From assembly GCF_965263005.1 (NCBI RefSeq), contig NZ_OZ253579.1, positions 3,720,001 to 3,784,000 of the forward strand: 64,000 nt of DNA, given 5' to 3'. This document shows positions 1 through 8,349 of the stretch, piece by piece (positions within the stretch are counted from its first letter, which is position 1; every line of letters starts with the position of its first letter). The DNA comes from Rariloculus sp965263005. GTDB lineage: Bacteria > Pseudomonadota > Gammaproteobacteria > Steroidobacterales > Rariloculaceae. Below the pieces are notes generated by a model. It was not told the origin of the DNA. It saw nothing but the letters and a program-made list of their open reading frames with translations, and did not search any database. The position numbers and the translations under genes were made by a program.

Positions 1-90
1 AGCGCCTCGATTTAGTGAAGCACAAGTGTTGACCAACGGGATTCCAGCAGCAATGCGCCGCCCGCTTCAAGCAAGCGCATCCAGCACTCC

Positions 91-900
91 GTGGCGAAAG
101 TCCCGCCCGAGAACGGCGTCCGCAGGATCCAAACGCGCCGGCCGCCGCCGGCAAGCTTCGGGCTGACCGTGCACGGTCGCGCTCCTCCAGGATTGCCGGC
201 CCGGATAGTCTACGGCTGCTACGCCTGGGTTGTCCTGCTGATCGCGGTCACCCCGGTCGTGTTCGGGCTCGCGCTGACCCCCGGCGTCCTCAGGCGGCGG
301 AAGATAGCGCGCTGGGGCGCACAGGCGGTCTTTTTCCTGATCGGCAGCAGAATCCGCGTCCTCGGCGAAACGCTCCCGGCCACGGGCCCATGCGTCGTGG
401 TCGCCAATCACGCGAGCTATCTCGACGGCATCATCCTGACTGCGGTTCTGCCAGCGCGCTTCACGTTCGTGATCAAGAAGGAAATGACGGCAGTACCGCT
501 CGCGGGCTACGTCCTGAAACGCCTGGGCTCGGAGTTCGTCAAGCGTGACGATGCTCCGCAACGCCAACGGACGGCGCGCCGCCTCGTCAGCGCGGCGCTC
601 GGCGGTACAGCCCTGGCTTTCTTTCCCGAAGGTACGTTCGACACGCGGCCGGGCTTGCGCGAATTTCACGCTGGCGCGTTCCGGGCGGCATGGCGCAGCG
701 GATTGGCCGTCGTTCCGGTCGTGATTCTCGGTTCGCGCCGCAAGCTGCCCGGCGACACGCTGCTGCCGGGACCCGGGCCTCTGGCCGTGCGCTTCTGCGA
801 TCCGTTGCCGACGAGCGAGCACAAAAGTGCCGCGGCGTTGATGAACGCAGCGCGCCACGCGATCCTCGAGCACCTCGACGAGCCCGATCTCGCAGGCTAG
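91..900 (+). CDS. 1-acyl-glycerol-3-phosphate acyltransferase-like protein (PlsC/LPLAT family)
   Basis: 269 residues. The family transfers an acyl chain from acyl-CoA or acyl-ACP to lysophosphatidic acid or a related acceptor at the inner membrane. The HX4D catalytic motif is visible as NHASYLD (about residues 106-112) and the acceptor-binding motif as FPEGT (about 178-182). One hydrophobic segment at about residues 38-62 probably anchors it. The GTG at 91 is the first plausible start after in-frame stops at 13-18, but the basic first 35 residues are unlike a conserved domain, so the true start could lie a little downstream. The acetoacetyl-CoA synthetase gene follows 68 bases later on the same strand, so co-transcription is possible. 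The exact acceptor lipid cannot be read from the sequence. Confidence 0.85.
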   Translation: MAKVPPENGVRRIQTRRPPPASFGLTVHGRAPPGLPARIVYGCYAWVVLLIAVTPVVFGLALTPGVLRRRKIARWGAQAVFFLIGSRIRVLGETLPATGPCVVVANHASYLDGIILTAVLPARFTFVIKKEMTAVPLAGYVLKRLGSEFVKRDDAPQRQRTARRLVSAALGGTALAFFPEGTFDTRPGLREFHAGAFRAAWRSGLAVVPVVILGSRRKLPGDTLLPGPGPLAVRFCDPLPTSEHKSAAALMNAARHAILEHLDEPDLAG

Positions 901-968
901 GTAATGGGGACGGCGTACACGTTGTACCATCGCGTCGGTTCCATCCCACGCTTTGGAGCTTGCGTGCA

Positions 969-2912
969 GTGACGGGCGAGCCAATCTGGACACCTGGCAA
1001 GGATCGTGTTGCTGCCAGCAACATGCACCGCTTTCTCATGCAACACGCCGAGCGCCTTGAAGCCCTCGACTACGCGTCGCTGTATCGATGGAGCGTCGAG
1101 AAGCCCGCCGAGTTCTGGGCCGCGGTCTGGGACTTCTGCGGGATCCGCGCCCAGGCGCCCTACCGGACCGTGGTCGAGCACTATGGCCGTATGCCGGGCG
1201 CGAGCTGGTTCGACGGCGCGATGCTGAATTACGCGGAGAATCTGCTGGGCCACGGGCAGCAAGGCGTCGCGCTCGTCTTCGCGGACGAGCGCGGGGAACG
1301 CGTCACAATGAGCTGGGTGGAGCTGCGCCGCCAGGTCGCAAGCGTCAGCGAAGCGTTGCGCGGCCTCGGTGTCGGACCTGGAGACCGCGTTGCGGCCTTG
1401 CTGCCGAACCGGCCCGAGACGATCGTCGCGGCACTCGCGGCGGCCTGCCTCGGCGCCACGTGGTCGTCATGCTCACCGGATTTCGGCGTGCACGGCGTGC
1501 TCGATCGATTCGGTCAGATCGCGCCGAAGGTGCTGTTCGCGGTCGACGGGTACTTCTACAACGGCAAGAGCATCGATTGCCTCGACGCCCTCGCTACGAT
1601 CGCTGCTGCGCTTGAGGGGCTTGAGGCTGTCGTCGTCACGGCTTACCGGCACTCGGAACCCGATCTGAGCTCGATACCCGGCGCACTGCGCTTCGACGAG
1701 ATATCCGGTTCAAGCGCCGAGCTCAGCTTTGAGCCGCTGCCGTTCGCGCACCCGCTCAGCATCCTTTATTCGTCGGGAACGACGGGCATCCCGAAGTGCA
1801 TCGTCCACGGCGCGGGCGGCACGCTGCTGCAGCACCGCAAGGAGCACGTCCTGCACACCGATATCCGCGCCGGCGATGTCGTGTTCTATTTCACGAGCTG
1901 CGGCTGGATGATGTGGAACTGGCTGCTGTCGACGCTCGCCTGCGGCGCCACGGTCGTGCTCTACGACGGCGCGCCGCTTTATCCGGATCCCGGCGTGCTT
2001 TGGCGTATAGCCGAGCGGGAATCGATTACGGTGTTCGGCACGAGCGCAAGGTACTTGAGCGCGCTTGAGAAAACGGGGTACAAACCGCGTGAGCACGTCA
2101 AGCTCGACGCGCTGAAGGCGGTCCTGTCGACGGGCTCGCCGCTCGCGCCGAGCAGCTTCGACTACGTCTACGCGGACATCAAGGCCGACGTTCAGCTCGC
2201 GTCCATTTCCGGCGGGACCGACATCGTGTCGTGCTTCGCGCTCGGCAACCCGCTGCTGCCCGTCCATCGCGGCGAGCTGCAGTCGCGCGGACTCGGCATG
2301 AAAGTCGGCATTTTCAACGAGGCAGGAGAGCCCGTCACCGAGGAAAAGGGCGAACTCGTTTGCACGGCGCCGTTTCCGTCGATGCCGCTCGGCTTCTGGA
2401 ACGATCCGGGACAAACAATGTACCGCACGGCCTACTTTGATCGGTTTGCAAATGTCTGGTGGCACGGCGACTACGCGGAGCTCACCGAGCACGACGGAAT
2501 CACGATGTTCGGCCGCTCCGATGCCGTGCTCAATCCCGGCGGTGTGCGCATCGGCACAGCCGAGATTTACCGGGTCGTCGAACAGATGCCCGAGCTCGTC
2601 GAGAGCATCGTCGTCGGCCAGCAATGGGAGGACGACACGCGCATCGTTCTGTTCGTGCGCCTGCGGGCGGATTGCACGCTCGATGCCGGACTCGAGCAGC
2701 GCATCCGGCAAGCGATCCGCAAGCACACCACGCCCCGCCACGTTCCCGCGAAGATACTCGCCGTCGACGACATTCCGCGCACGCGCAGCGGCAAGATCGT
2801 CGAGCTTGCCGTGCGTGACCTCGTCCACGGCCGCGAGGTCACGAACAAGGACGCGCTCGCCAATCCCGAGGCGCTCGACGGGTTCAGGAATCGGCCGGAG
2901 CTCAGTGCGTGA
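969..2912 (+). CDS. Acetoacetyl-CoA synthetase (acetoacetate--CoA ligase)
   Basis: 647 residues, the usual length of the family. It activates acetoacetate to acetoacetyl-CoA through an acyl-adenylate, in the cytoplasm, for ketone-body or polyhydroxybutyrate-type carbon use. The frame is open further upstream, but the GTG at 969 is chosen because translation from it gives the typical family N-terminus (EPIWTPGKDRVAASNM). The AMP-binding loop YSSGTTGIPK lies at about residues 264-273. The C-terminal RTRSGK with the adenylation lysine is at about 603-608. An ATG at 1023 is an alternative start but would remove conserved residues. It lies downstream of the acyltransferase and converges on tryptophan dioxygenase. 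Confidence 0.93.
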   Translation: MTGEPIWTPGKDRVAASNMHRFLMQHAERLEALDYASLYRWSVEKPAEFWAAVWDFCGIRAQAPYRTVVEHYGRMPGASWFDGAMLNYAENLLGHGQQGVALVFADERGERVTMSWVELRRQVASVSEALRGLGVGPGDRVAALLPNRPETIVAALAAACLGATWSSCSPDFGVHGVLDRFGQIAPKVLFAVDGYFYNGKSIDCLDALATIAAALEGLEAVVVTAYRHSEPDLSSIPGALRFDEISGSSAELSFEPLPFAHPLSILYSSGTTGIPKCIVHGAGGTLLQHRKEHVLHTDIRAGDVVFYFTSCGWMMWNWLLSTLACGATVVLYDGAPLYPDPGVLWRIAERESITVFGTSARYLSALEKTGYKPREHVKLDALKAVLSTGSPLAPSSFDYVYADIKADVQLASISGGTDIVSCFALGNPLLPVHRGELQSRGLGMKVGIFNEAGEPVTEEKGELVCTAPFPSMPLGFWNDPGQTMYRTAYFDRFANVWWHGDYAELTEHDGITMFGRSDAVLNPGGVRIGTAEIYRVVEQMPELVESIVVGQQWEDDTRIVLFVRLRADCTLDAGLEQRIRQAIRKHTTPRHVPAKILAVDDIPRTRSGKIVELAVRDLVHGREVTNKDALANPEALDGFRNRPELSA

Positions 2913-2964
2913 GTTCGTACGTACGAAGCGCCGCTTGAAGGCGAGTTCGAGTCACGACCGGCCT

Positions 2965-2981
2965 GCCGGCGGTTCGCCGGC
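2965..2981. terminator. Stem-loop between convergent genes
   Basis: A perfect 7-bp stem (GCCGGCG / CGCCGGC) with a 3-base loop lies between the convergent acetoacetyl-CoA synthetase and tryptophan dioxygenase genes. There is no clear T-run on either strand, so an intrinsic terminator is only a guess; it may simply reflect the GC-rich spacer. Confidence 0.25.
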
Positions 2982-3016
2982 GATAAAGCGGGCAGCGTGC
3001 GGGCGCACGCGCCGTC

Positions 3017-3877
3017 TCACTCGCCGATCCTGGTGCGAACGGCCGCAAGCTCGGGGAAGAACGCGATATCGATCGCCTTCTTCAGAAACGGCACACCCGA
3101 CGTGCCGCCCGTGCCCTTCTTGAAGCCGATGATTCTCTCTACCGTTTTCATATGGTGGAATCGCCATGCCTGGAAGTTCGTCTCGACATCGACGAGATTC
3201 TCGCAAAGCTCATAGGCCGCCCAATACGCGTCGGGACGCTCGTAAATGATCTTGAGAACGTCGACGACGCCCGAATGGAGCACATACGGCTCCGTCCAGT
3301 CGCGCTCCACGCATTCGAGCGGGACGCGATGGCCCACGCGATAGAGATAGCGGAGGAACTCGTCGTAAAAGCTCGGCCTCTCGAGTGCGCTCCTGAGCTT
3401 GCGGTAGTGCTCGAGACGGTCCCGGAAGAGCGGCAGCACGGATTTGTCCTTGTTGCCGAACTTGAACTCGAGCACACGGTACTGCGGCGACTGAATACCC
3501 GACGCCGTGCCGAGCACGTTGCGAAAACCCGCATACTCGCTCGGCGTCAGCGTCGCCAGCACCGACCACTGCGAGATGAGCTGGTACTGCACCTGCTTCA
3601 GACGCTTCACGACCTTGATACTGCGGGCGATCTCGTCTTTCTGCAGGCAGTCGATCGCGGCATCGAGCTCGTGCAGCGCGAGCTTGAACCATAGCTCGGC
3701 GACCTGGTGCTGAATGATGAACAGCATCTCGTCATGACGCGACGGATCGCCCACGGGCTCCTGGGCACTGAGCAGCTTGTCGAGCTGCAGATAGTTCTCG
3801 TAGTGAATCTGCGATGCCGGTGCGAGACCTGCCTCGATCTCGGGCTTGAGCTTGCCTGCGCTTGTCTTCGTGACCAT
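3017..3877 (-). CDS. kynA: Tryptophan 2,3-dioxygenase
   Basis: 286 residues, standard for the bacterial enzyme. This haem protein opens the indole ring of L-tryptophan to N-formylkynurenine, the first step of the kynurenine route. Family signatures are visible in order: HYENYLQLDKLL near the N-terminus, FIIQHQVAELWFKLALHE, the axial-haem histidine region WRFHHMKTVERIIG near residue 240, and the C-terminal loop KKGTGGTSG. The ATG at 3877 is chosen because family homology starts just inside it; the longer upstream frame is only the opposite strand of gpmA. No kynurenine formamidase or kynureninase gene lies next to it. Confidence 0.96.
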   Translation of the reverse strand: MVTKTSAGKLKPEIEAGLAPASQIHYENYLQLDKLLSAQEPVGDPSRHDEMLFIIQHQVAELWFKLALHELDAAIDCLQKDEIARSIKVVKRLKQVQYQLISQWSVLATLTPSEYAGFRNVLGTASGIQSPQYRVLEFKFGNKDKSVLPLFRDRLEHYRKLRSALERPSFYDEFLRYLYRVGHRVPLECVERDWTEPYVLHSGVVDVLKIIYERPDAYWAAYELCENLVDVETNFQAWRFHHMKTVERIIGFKKGTGGTSGVPFLKKAIDIAFFPELAAVRTRIGE

Positions 3878-3991
3878 TGCGTTCTCCGTGGCCTGCACTC
3901 GAAATCCGTAACGATAGTGTAACCCGGCGACGCCATCATGCCTGCGAATCCCGGTTGAACTATCGCGCTCGAGCCCGAACAATAGCGCACC

Positions 3992-4753
3992 ATGAAAACC
4001 GAACCGCCTCCCGGCGCGCTGGTCCTGGTCCGGCATGGGCAGAGCGACTGGAATCTGAAGAATCTCTTCACCGGCTGGACCGATGTGGACCTGACCGAGC
4101 AGGGCGTCGCTGAAGCGCGTGCGGCCGCCCGCACGCTGCGCGCCGAGAGCATCGACTTCGACATCGCGTTTACGTCGGTGTTGACGCGGGCGATCCGGAC
4201 ATTGTGGCTCATTCTCGACGAGATGAATCTGCAGTGGATTCCCGTGGAGCGCGACTGGCGGCTCAACGAGCGTCACTACGGGGACCTGCAGGGACTCGAC
4301 AAAGCCGAGACGACGGCGAAATTCGGGGCCGAGCAGGTCAAGGTCTGGCGCCGAAGCTACGACGTGCCGCCGCCGCCGCTTGAGGCCGACGATCCGCGCC
4401 ATCCGCGTCACGAAGCGCGTTATCGCAATGTCGCCGCAAGCGCGCTGCCGTCGACCGAGTCTCTCAAGACTACGCTTGCGCGGGTGCGGCCGTGCTGGGA
4501 GGAACGGATCGTTCCCGAGCTCAGGCTCGGCCGCAACGTGCTGATCTCGGCGCACGGCAACAGCTTGCGCGCGCTGGTCAAAATGCTTGAGGGCATATCG
4601 GCCGCAGACATTACCGAGTTCAACATCCCTACCGGCGCGCCGCGGATCTACGAGTTCGACGCCACGCTTGAACCCGTGCGCGGCGAATACCTGGGCGACG
4701 CCGAAGCGATTGCCGCCGCGGCACGGGCCGTAGCCGCCCAGGCGAACGCCTGA
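3992..4753 (+). CDS. gpmA: 2,3-bisphosphoglycerate-dependent phosphoglycerate mutase
   Basis: 253 residues. It interconverts 3- and 2-phosphoglycerate in glycolysis and gluconeogenesis in the cytosol. The phospho-histidine motif LVRHGQSDWN is at the N-terminus (His near residue 14), followed by LFTGWTDVDLTEQG. ERHYGDLQG carries the acid/base glutamate near residue 90, and the second active-site histidine is in SAHGNSLR near 187. It is divergent from kynA with a 114-base gap that must hold both promoters. The 3' end runs into a dispersed palindromic element. Confidence 0.96.
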   Translation: MKTEPPPGALVLVRHGQSDWNLKNLFTGWTDVDLTEQGVAEARAAARTLRAESIDFDIAFTSVLTRAIRTLWLILDEMNLQWIPVERDWRLNERHYGDLQGLDKAETTAKFGAEQVKVWRRSYDVPPPPLEADDPRHPRHEARYRNVAASALPSTESLKTTLARVRPCWEERIVPELRLGRNVLISAHGNSLRALVKMLEGISAADITEFNIPTGAPRIYEFDATLEPVRGEYLGDAEAIAAAARAVAAQANA

Positions 4754-4779
4754 GCAGGCAGGTCACCGCGCCGCGCGCG

Positions 4780-4912
4780 GATGGCGGAGAGCGTGGTCCC
4801 TGACTTTGACCGGCGAGCAACGCCGTCAGCCGGGATGCATCGGCGGCCGATAGCCGTCTTCGGCGAGGCGGTCTTGCGCCCCATGCAGTGGGATTTGTGC
4901 CTCGGGCTGCTA
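4780..4912. repeat. Dispersed palindromic element, copy 1 (right half)
   Basis: This matches the right half of the long copy at 47145-47342: shared blocks include CGAGCAACG, CGGGATGCA, CCGTCTTCGGCGAGGCGGTC and the end CCCCATGCAG, finishing in GGGCTGCTA. The last three bases (CTA) are the complement of the TAG stop codon of the DUF6152 gene on the minus strand. The left arm is diverged or missing. Confidence 0.75.
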
Positions 4913-5293
4913 ACGTTCCTGCGCGCAGGATGCGCCGGCGCACACGAGCCGGGTTCCGTCCTCGAGTGTCGCTTCCAGAAAATACATCGTACGGTCCCGG
5001 TGTCCCGGCCACCCGGTCACGGAAATCAGGTCCCCTGCCAGAAAACGGTCCGTCTGAAAGCCGCTACGCTTCATCGTGTTGATGGCGCCGAATTCCACCA
5101 GCCACTCCGCGCCGCCGGCATCGGCCACGTTCAGTCTGAGATGCGAGTGAGGGTTTCGCCAAGCCACCACCGTCAATCGGCCCTCGATGGTGATCTCCGA
5201 CGATTGATCGAAATTGACGGCCACCGAGTGATGGGCGAAAGCGCTGCCGGCGCCAAACGCGGCCAAACAGAGCAAAGCGGTCTTGATGTTCAT
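4910..5293 (-). CDS. Secreted DUF6152-family protein (pair 1)
   Basis: 127 residues. A signal peptide (MNIKTALLCLAAFGAGSAFA) is followed directly by the family hallmark HHSVAVNFD, then EGRLTVVAWRNPHSHLRL and a small beta-rich domain ending in a GDLISVTG block. The family has no established function known to me. The ATG at 5293 touches a GGAGG block with no spacer, so initiation may rely on the upstream GGGGGC. It lies 16 bases downstream of the partner exported protein gene, so the two are probably co-transcribed. Its TAG stop belongs to repeat copy 1. Confidence 0.8.
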   Translation of the reverse strand: MNIKTALLCLAAFGAGSAFAHHSVAVNFDQSSEITIEGRLTVVAWRNPHSHLRLNVADAGGAEWLVEFGAINTMKRSGFQTDRFLAGDLISVTGWPGHRDRTMYFLEATLEDGTRLVCAGASCAQER

Positions 5294-5309
5294 CCTCCGT
5301 TGCCCCCGT

Positions 5310-6023
5310 TCAGTCCGGTGCGACGATGCTCGCTTCTTCCGGCACGCAGCCATACTCAAGAAGTTCGAAGTCCGTGCTCTCGTAGTTCAGCGTCACCACA
5401 AAGGGTCGCCGAAAGACAACCGGGTCCATGTGTGTGATTTCGATCGTCAATCCGTCGTCCGAGCGGCTGATCCGTTCGATGGTCCGCATTCGCCGGCTCT
5501 GCGGCAGTCCCGCCCAGTCGGCGATCGTCGAGATGTAGCCTCGCTCATAATCGCTCGAGTCGATCACCAGGGTATCGGCGTCGTACCAGGCGACATAGCG
5601 CCCAAGCGTGGGCAATCCCTCGATGCCACCGGCGTCCTCCACATCTGTGTCAGCCACCAATGGAATCACACGATCCAGATCCATGAACTCGTACCGCAGG
5701 CGCACATGATCGTCGGCTTGACTCACCCGGACGACCACGTTCGGGTTCAACCAGACACGCGTCCAGCTCGACGGTATACAACCATAAGCGGGATCGTCCG
5801 TTGTGTAATCGTATGAAAGCCAGCGTCGCTGTCCTTCCTCGGTCAGCAGTTCAGGGTCGATGACCTGGTCGCTCTGGCCCAAGCCGACGAAGTCCCCGCG
5901 AATGTAGTTACCGGACAGGTTCGGCACCGCCGTTTGCGCGGCGAGGTCAGAGCCTGTCGTCAGACCGGCCAGGATGGCAACGGCCGTGCCGAGGGCGGCA
6001 GCGGGTCTGATCGGCGGCGCCAT
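5310..6023 (-). CDS. Exported partner protein of DUF6152 (pair 1), unknown function
   Basis: 237 residues with a signal peptide (about 1-30, ending LAAQ) and NLSGNYIRG after it, the same LSG opening seen in its paralogs. The mature part is predicted beta-rich. It has the paralog pattern of a tryptophan/aspartate block before LVID (RYVAWYDADTLVID) and a later MRTIERISRSDDGLTIEITHMDPVVFRRPF block. Related proteins in this window are at 6760, 30561, 31648, 33699, 35492, 38895 and 40827, and perhaps 61749. No catalytic motif is recognised. It starts the two-gene unit with DUF6152. The start at 6023 is chosen for the signal peptide. Confidence 0.7.
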   Translation of the reverse strand: MAPPIRPAAALGTAVAILAGLTTGSDLAAQTAVPNLSGNYIRGDFVGLGQSDQVIDPELLTEEGQRRWLSYDYTTDDPAYGCIPSSWTRVWLNPNVVVRVSQADDHVRLRYEFMDLDRVIPLVADTDVEDAGGIEGLPTLGRYVAWYDADTLVIDSSDYERGYISTIADWAGLPQSRRMRTIERISRSDDGLTIEITHMDPVVFRRPFVVTLNYESTDFELLEYGCVPEEASIVAPD

Positions 6024-6294
6024 TGAATCTGCCTTCACGGTTCCAGCATCAAGCCATGGACGGACGAACTCACCAACCCTCCGACCGGGATCCGAGCCGG
6101 GATAACGCGCAAAAACTGCGCACCGCATGGGCGGTGCGCTGCTACTTCTGCGAGTTCGCGATGCGCGCGGGGCAGTGCAAACGACGATCTTGAGGTAGGC
6201 GCGGGTCCCTCGGTTGGTGCGAGCATCCGCGCGCCGTTTGTCAGCTATCTCCAGGCAGTTGAACTGTTCCCCTGCGCTGGATCGCGCCTATGTC

Positions 6295-6594
6295 TTACCA
6301 GCGATTGTGGCCGCCGCCGTACCCATCACGTCCACCGGACCTCTTGACCATGGGCTTGGCTTCGTTGACCTTCATCGCGCGCCCCTCGCAATCGACGCCG
6401 TTGAGCTTATCGATTGCAGCGTGCGCTTCTGAGTCGGTGGACATCTCGATAAACCCAAAGCCCTTGCTGCGGCCGGTGTCTCGATCGGTAATGAGTTTCG
6501 CGGATTCGACGCGTCCGCACCCCGCGAATGTCTCCCTCAAAGTATCTTCAGTAACGGAATACGCGAGATTGCCTACGTACAGTTTCCTGCCCAT
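6295..6594 (-). CDS. RNA-binding protein with one RRM domain
   Basis: 99 residues. A single RNA recognition motif fills residues 4-80, with RNP2 LYVGNL (5-10) and RNP1 KGFGFIEM (44-51), followed by a short Gly/Arg/His tail (GGRDGYGGGHN). Such small bacterial RRM proteins bind single-stranded RNA in the cytoplasm and are often cold-induced. An AGGAGGC block lies just upstream of the ATG. It has its own transcription unit between two exported-protein pairs, and nothing links it to them functionally. Confidence 0.93.
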   Translation of the reverse strand: MGRKLYVGNLAYSVTEDTLRETFAGCGRVESAKLITDRDTGRSKGFGFIEMSTDSEAHAAIDKLNGVDCEGRAMKVNEAKPMVKRSGGRDGYGGGHNRW

Positions 6595-6759
6595 GATGAT
6601 GCCTCCTGTCGGCTGAGTACCGCTGATGGAGGATCAGGACAGAGCGTCCGTTGACTCGATGAACGGTGAAAACGTGAGTGAGCGGCGTAGTCTATCCTAA
6701 GACTGGTGAAAAAGCCGGAGTTTTCCGCCATGACTTCCCGGCTCCGGCACCGCGAGCGC

Positions 6760-7614
6760 CTAGTTGGCTCCCGGCAGCGTCGCCGACTGATTGCCTTCGG
6801 CATCGTGAGGATTGCGCTGGTTCTCGCAGTAGGTGCCCTCGATCGTCATCTGTTGGTCGGCGACGCGGGCCAGATAGCGCGTCACTTCCCAGGGACCCGT
6901 AAACATCACGGGATCTTCGATGACCATGTCGACGCGCAGCCGTCCGTCGTCCTGCATGCGAATACGCTCCATGAGGTGCACCTGATCGCTGTGCGGCGCG
7001 CCCGTTCGATCGAACTGTCCCTCGGGCATGAGGCGGGAATCGACGACGAGCGTGCCGCCTTCCCAGCGGCCGATCGAATGGCCCATGACCATGGGCCAGG
7101 ACAGGTCGGCTCCCGGGTGTGAACGGCCGTCGGTATGGATGCGCCTGAGCTCGTTCATGTAGTCCCAGATCATGTAGGTGATCTTCGGCGTCTGCACGAT
7201 CTCGATCGGCCCGGGCGCGCCACCCATGACGCGCGGCATGCCGTGCGGCAGCATACAGCCGCCGACCGGGTCGTCGACGTAGAACTCCCGGGCCGCGCGC
7301 TCGACCTTCTCGTCATAGATGGCCTGATACTCGGGCTTGTAGGGCACGCCCGTGATGTAGCTGCCGGGCAAGGGCCCGAATTCGAGGCCGCCGTCCTCGC
7401 CGGCCGGATCCTCGGCATAGACGGCATGCTCAGGCCCCGGAAACATGATGCCGTCGGCAATGTTCCAGATGCCGCTCCAGTCGGGCATCTCCGCAAGAGC
7501 CTCTCCGTAGGCTTCGGCCAGGTTGGCGGCGGACTGGGCCTCGGCCGATGTCGTGATCGACAGCAACAGCGCGATGGACACAAGGCCAGTGGCGTTTCGA
7601 GTCGTGATGTTCAT
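6760..7614 (-). CDS. Exported partner protein of DUF6152 (pair 2), unknown function
   Basis: 284 residues. A signal peptide (about 1-26, ending AEA) is followed by a domain with the paralog hallmarks MPDWSGIWNI, MGHSIGRWEGGTLVVDSR, VHLMERIRMQDDG and EDPVMFTGPWEVTRYL. The family has no function known to me. Conserved Trp, Asp and Arg residues in a beta-rich context would fit a lipocalin-like fold, but that is a guess. The ATG at 7614 gives a clean signal peptide; the longer upstream frame adds non-conserved residues. A DUF6152 gene lies 101 bases upstream on the same strand. Confidence 0.72.
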   Translation of the reverse strand: MNITTRNATGLVSIALLLSITTSAEAQSAANLAEAYGEALAEMPDWSGIWNIADGIMFPGPEHAVYAEDPAGEDGGLEFGPLPGSYITGVPYKPEYQAIYDEKVERAAREFYVDDPVGGCMLPHGMPRVMGGAPGPIEIVQTPKITYMIWDYMNELRRIHTDGRSHPGADLSWPMVMGHSIGRWEGGTLVVDSRLMPEGQFDRTGAPHSDQVHLMERIRMQDDGRLRVDMVIEDPVMFTGPWEVTRYLARVADQQMTIEGTYCENQRNPHDAEGNQSATLPGAN

Positions 7615-7715
7615 GGTTGCTATCTCAAACTCCAGTGAATGCACTCGGCGAATCCAACCAGACCCAATGCAGGATCTACGCCCGTGCACCTTTGGGCCTG
7701 GGAGGATCTACCTGA

Positions 7716-8087
7716 TCAGTTGCCGCTCACGACTTCGCCGTCAGGCAGCTCAATGTCGATGAACAGTCCACCATTGCGGCCATCCCTGAGCGGGTGTGCA
7801 CGCACCGTGACCTCGTCACCGCGCTGAAGCCGGCTCGGCGGGAGCCCCATTTCGACCATGGGCCGGCGACCCGAGGCTTCGATGCTCCACTGCGTCGTGC
7901 TGCCGTCCTCGTTCTCGACGAGAATCTCGATCCAGGTGTGAGGTTGCGTGAACTGATACTCGATGACGGCGCCTGCAAGCACGAGCGTCTGCGAGCGATC
8001 GAACATCGAACTCGAATGGTGCGCGAGCGCGACCGGCGCCGCCGCAACGAGACCGAGCGTGAGCCAGGAGCGAGTCTTGTTCTGCAT
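7716..8087 (-). CDS. Secreted DUF6152-family protein (pair 2)
   Basis: 123 residues with a signal peptide and the family start HHSSSMFDRSQTLVLAG, then QPHTWIEILV and a RGDEVTVRAHPLRDGRNG block. Two ATGs lie 9 bases apart. The one at 8087 sits nine bases from a GGAGG ribosome-binding site, whereas the one at 8096 abuts it, so 8087 is preferred. It is the first gene of the unit with the exported protein at 6760-7614. A dispersed element lies upstream. Confidence 0.78.
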   Translation of the reverse strand: MQNKTRSWLTLGLVAAAPVALAHHSSSMFDRSQTLVLAGAVIEYQFTQPHTWIEILVENEDGSTTQWSIEASGRRPMVEMGLPPSRLQRGDEVTVRAHPLRDGRNGGLFIDIELPDGEVVSGN

Positions 8088-8280
8088 CGTATTCATCCTC
8101 CGGTGCGGCAACGTCGTCTCGGGACGCTCCCCGGTACAGGTATACGAGCACTCTTTTACCACACTGAAGGACGGCAGTCCCAGCTAGGAGACCGCCTGTT
8201 GCAACATGGCTGTTGCGTGCAGATCCGGAAAAACGGAACCGTTCCTTGACGCCTGGTCCAGGCTCTCGGGGACGGGACAC

Positions 8281-8349
8281 TAGCAGCCCGTGGCAAAAGC
8301 CCCTCTGCATTCGACCGGCGATGCGCCGGATTTGTGCCACGCGCTGCTA
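8281..8349. repeat. Dispersed palindromic element, copy 2 (short, both arms)
   Basis: The left arm TAGCAGCCCGTGGCAAAAGC and the right arm (complement strand TAGCAGCGCGTGGCACAAAT) form a nearly complete inverted repeat about 69 bp long. The inner part CCGGCGATGCGCCGG is itself palindromic. The right-hand TAG on the minus strand is the stop codon of the DUF5916 gene. This copy best defines the element's two termini. Confidence 0.8.

Noticed and set aside
1..90. Possible end of an upstream gene at the window start
   Set aside because: Stops at 13-18 close one frame, and the other frames show no recognisable protein.
67..993. Long minus-strand open frame opposite the acyltransferase gene
   Set aside because: It is the complement of a gene with clear catalytic motifs; composition is Arg/Ala/Asp-rich and no domain is recognisable.
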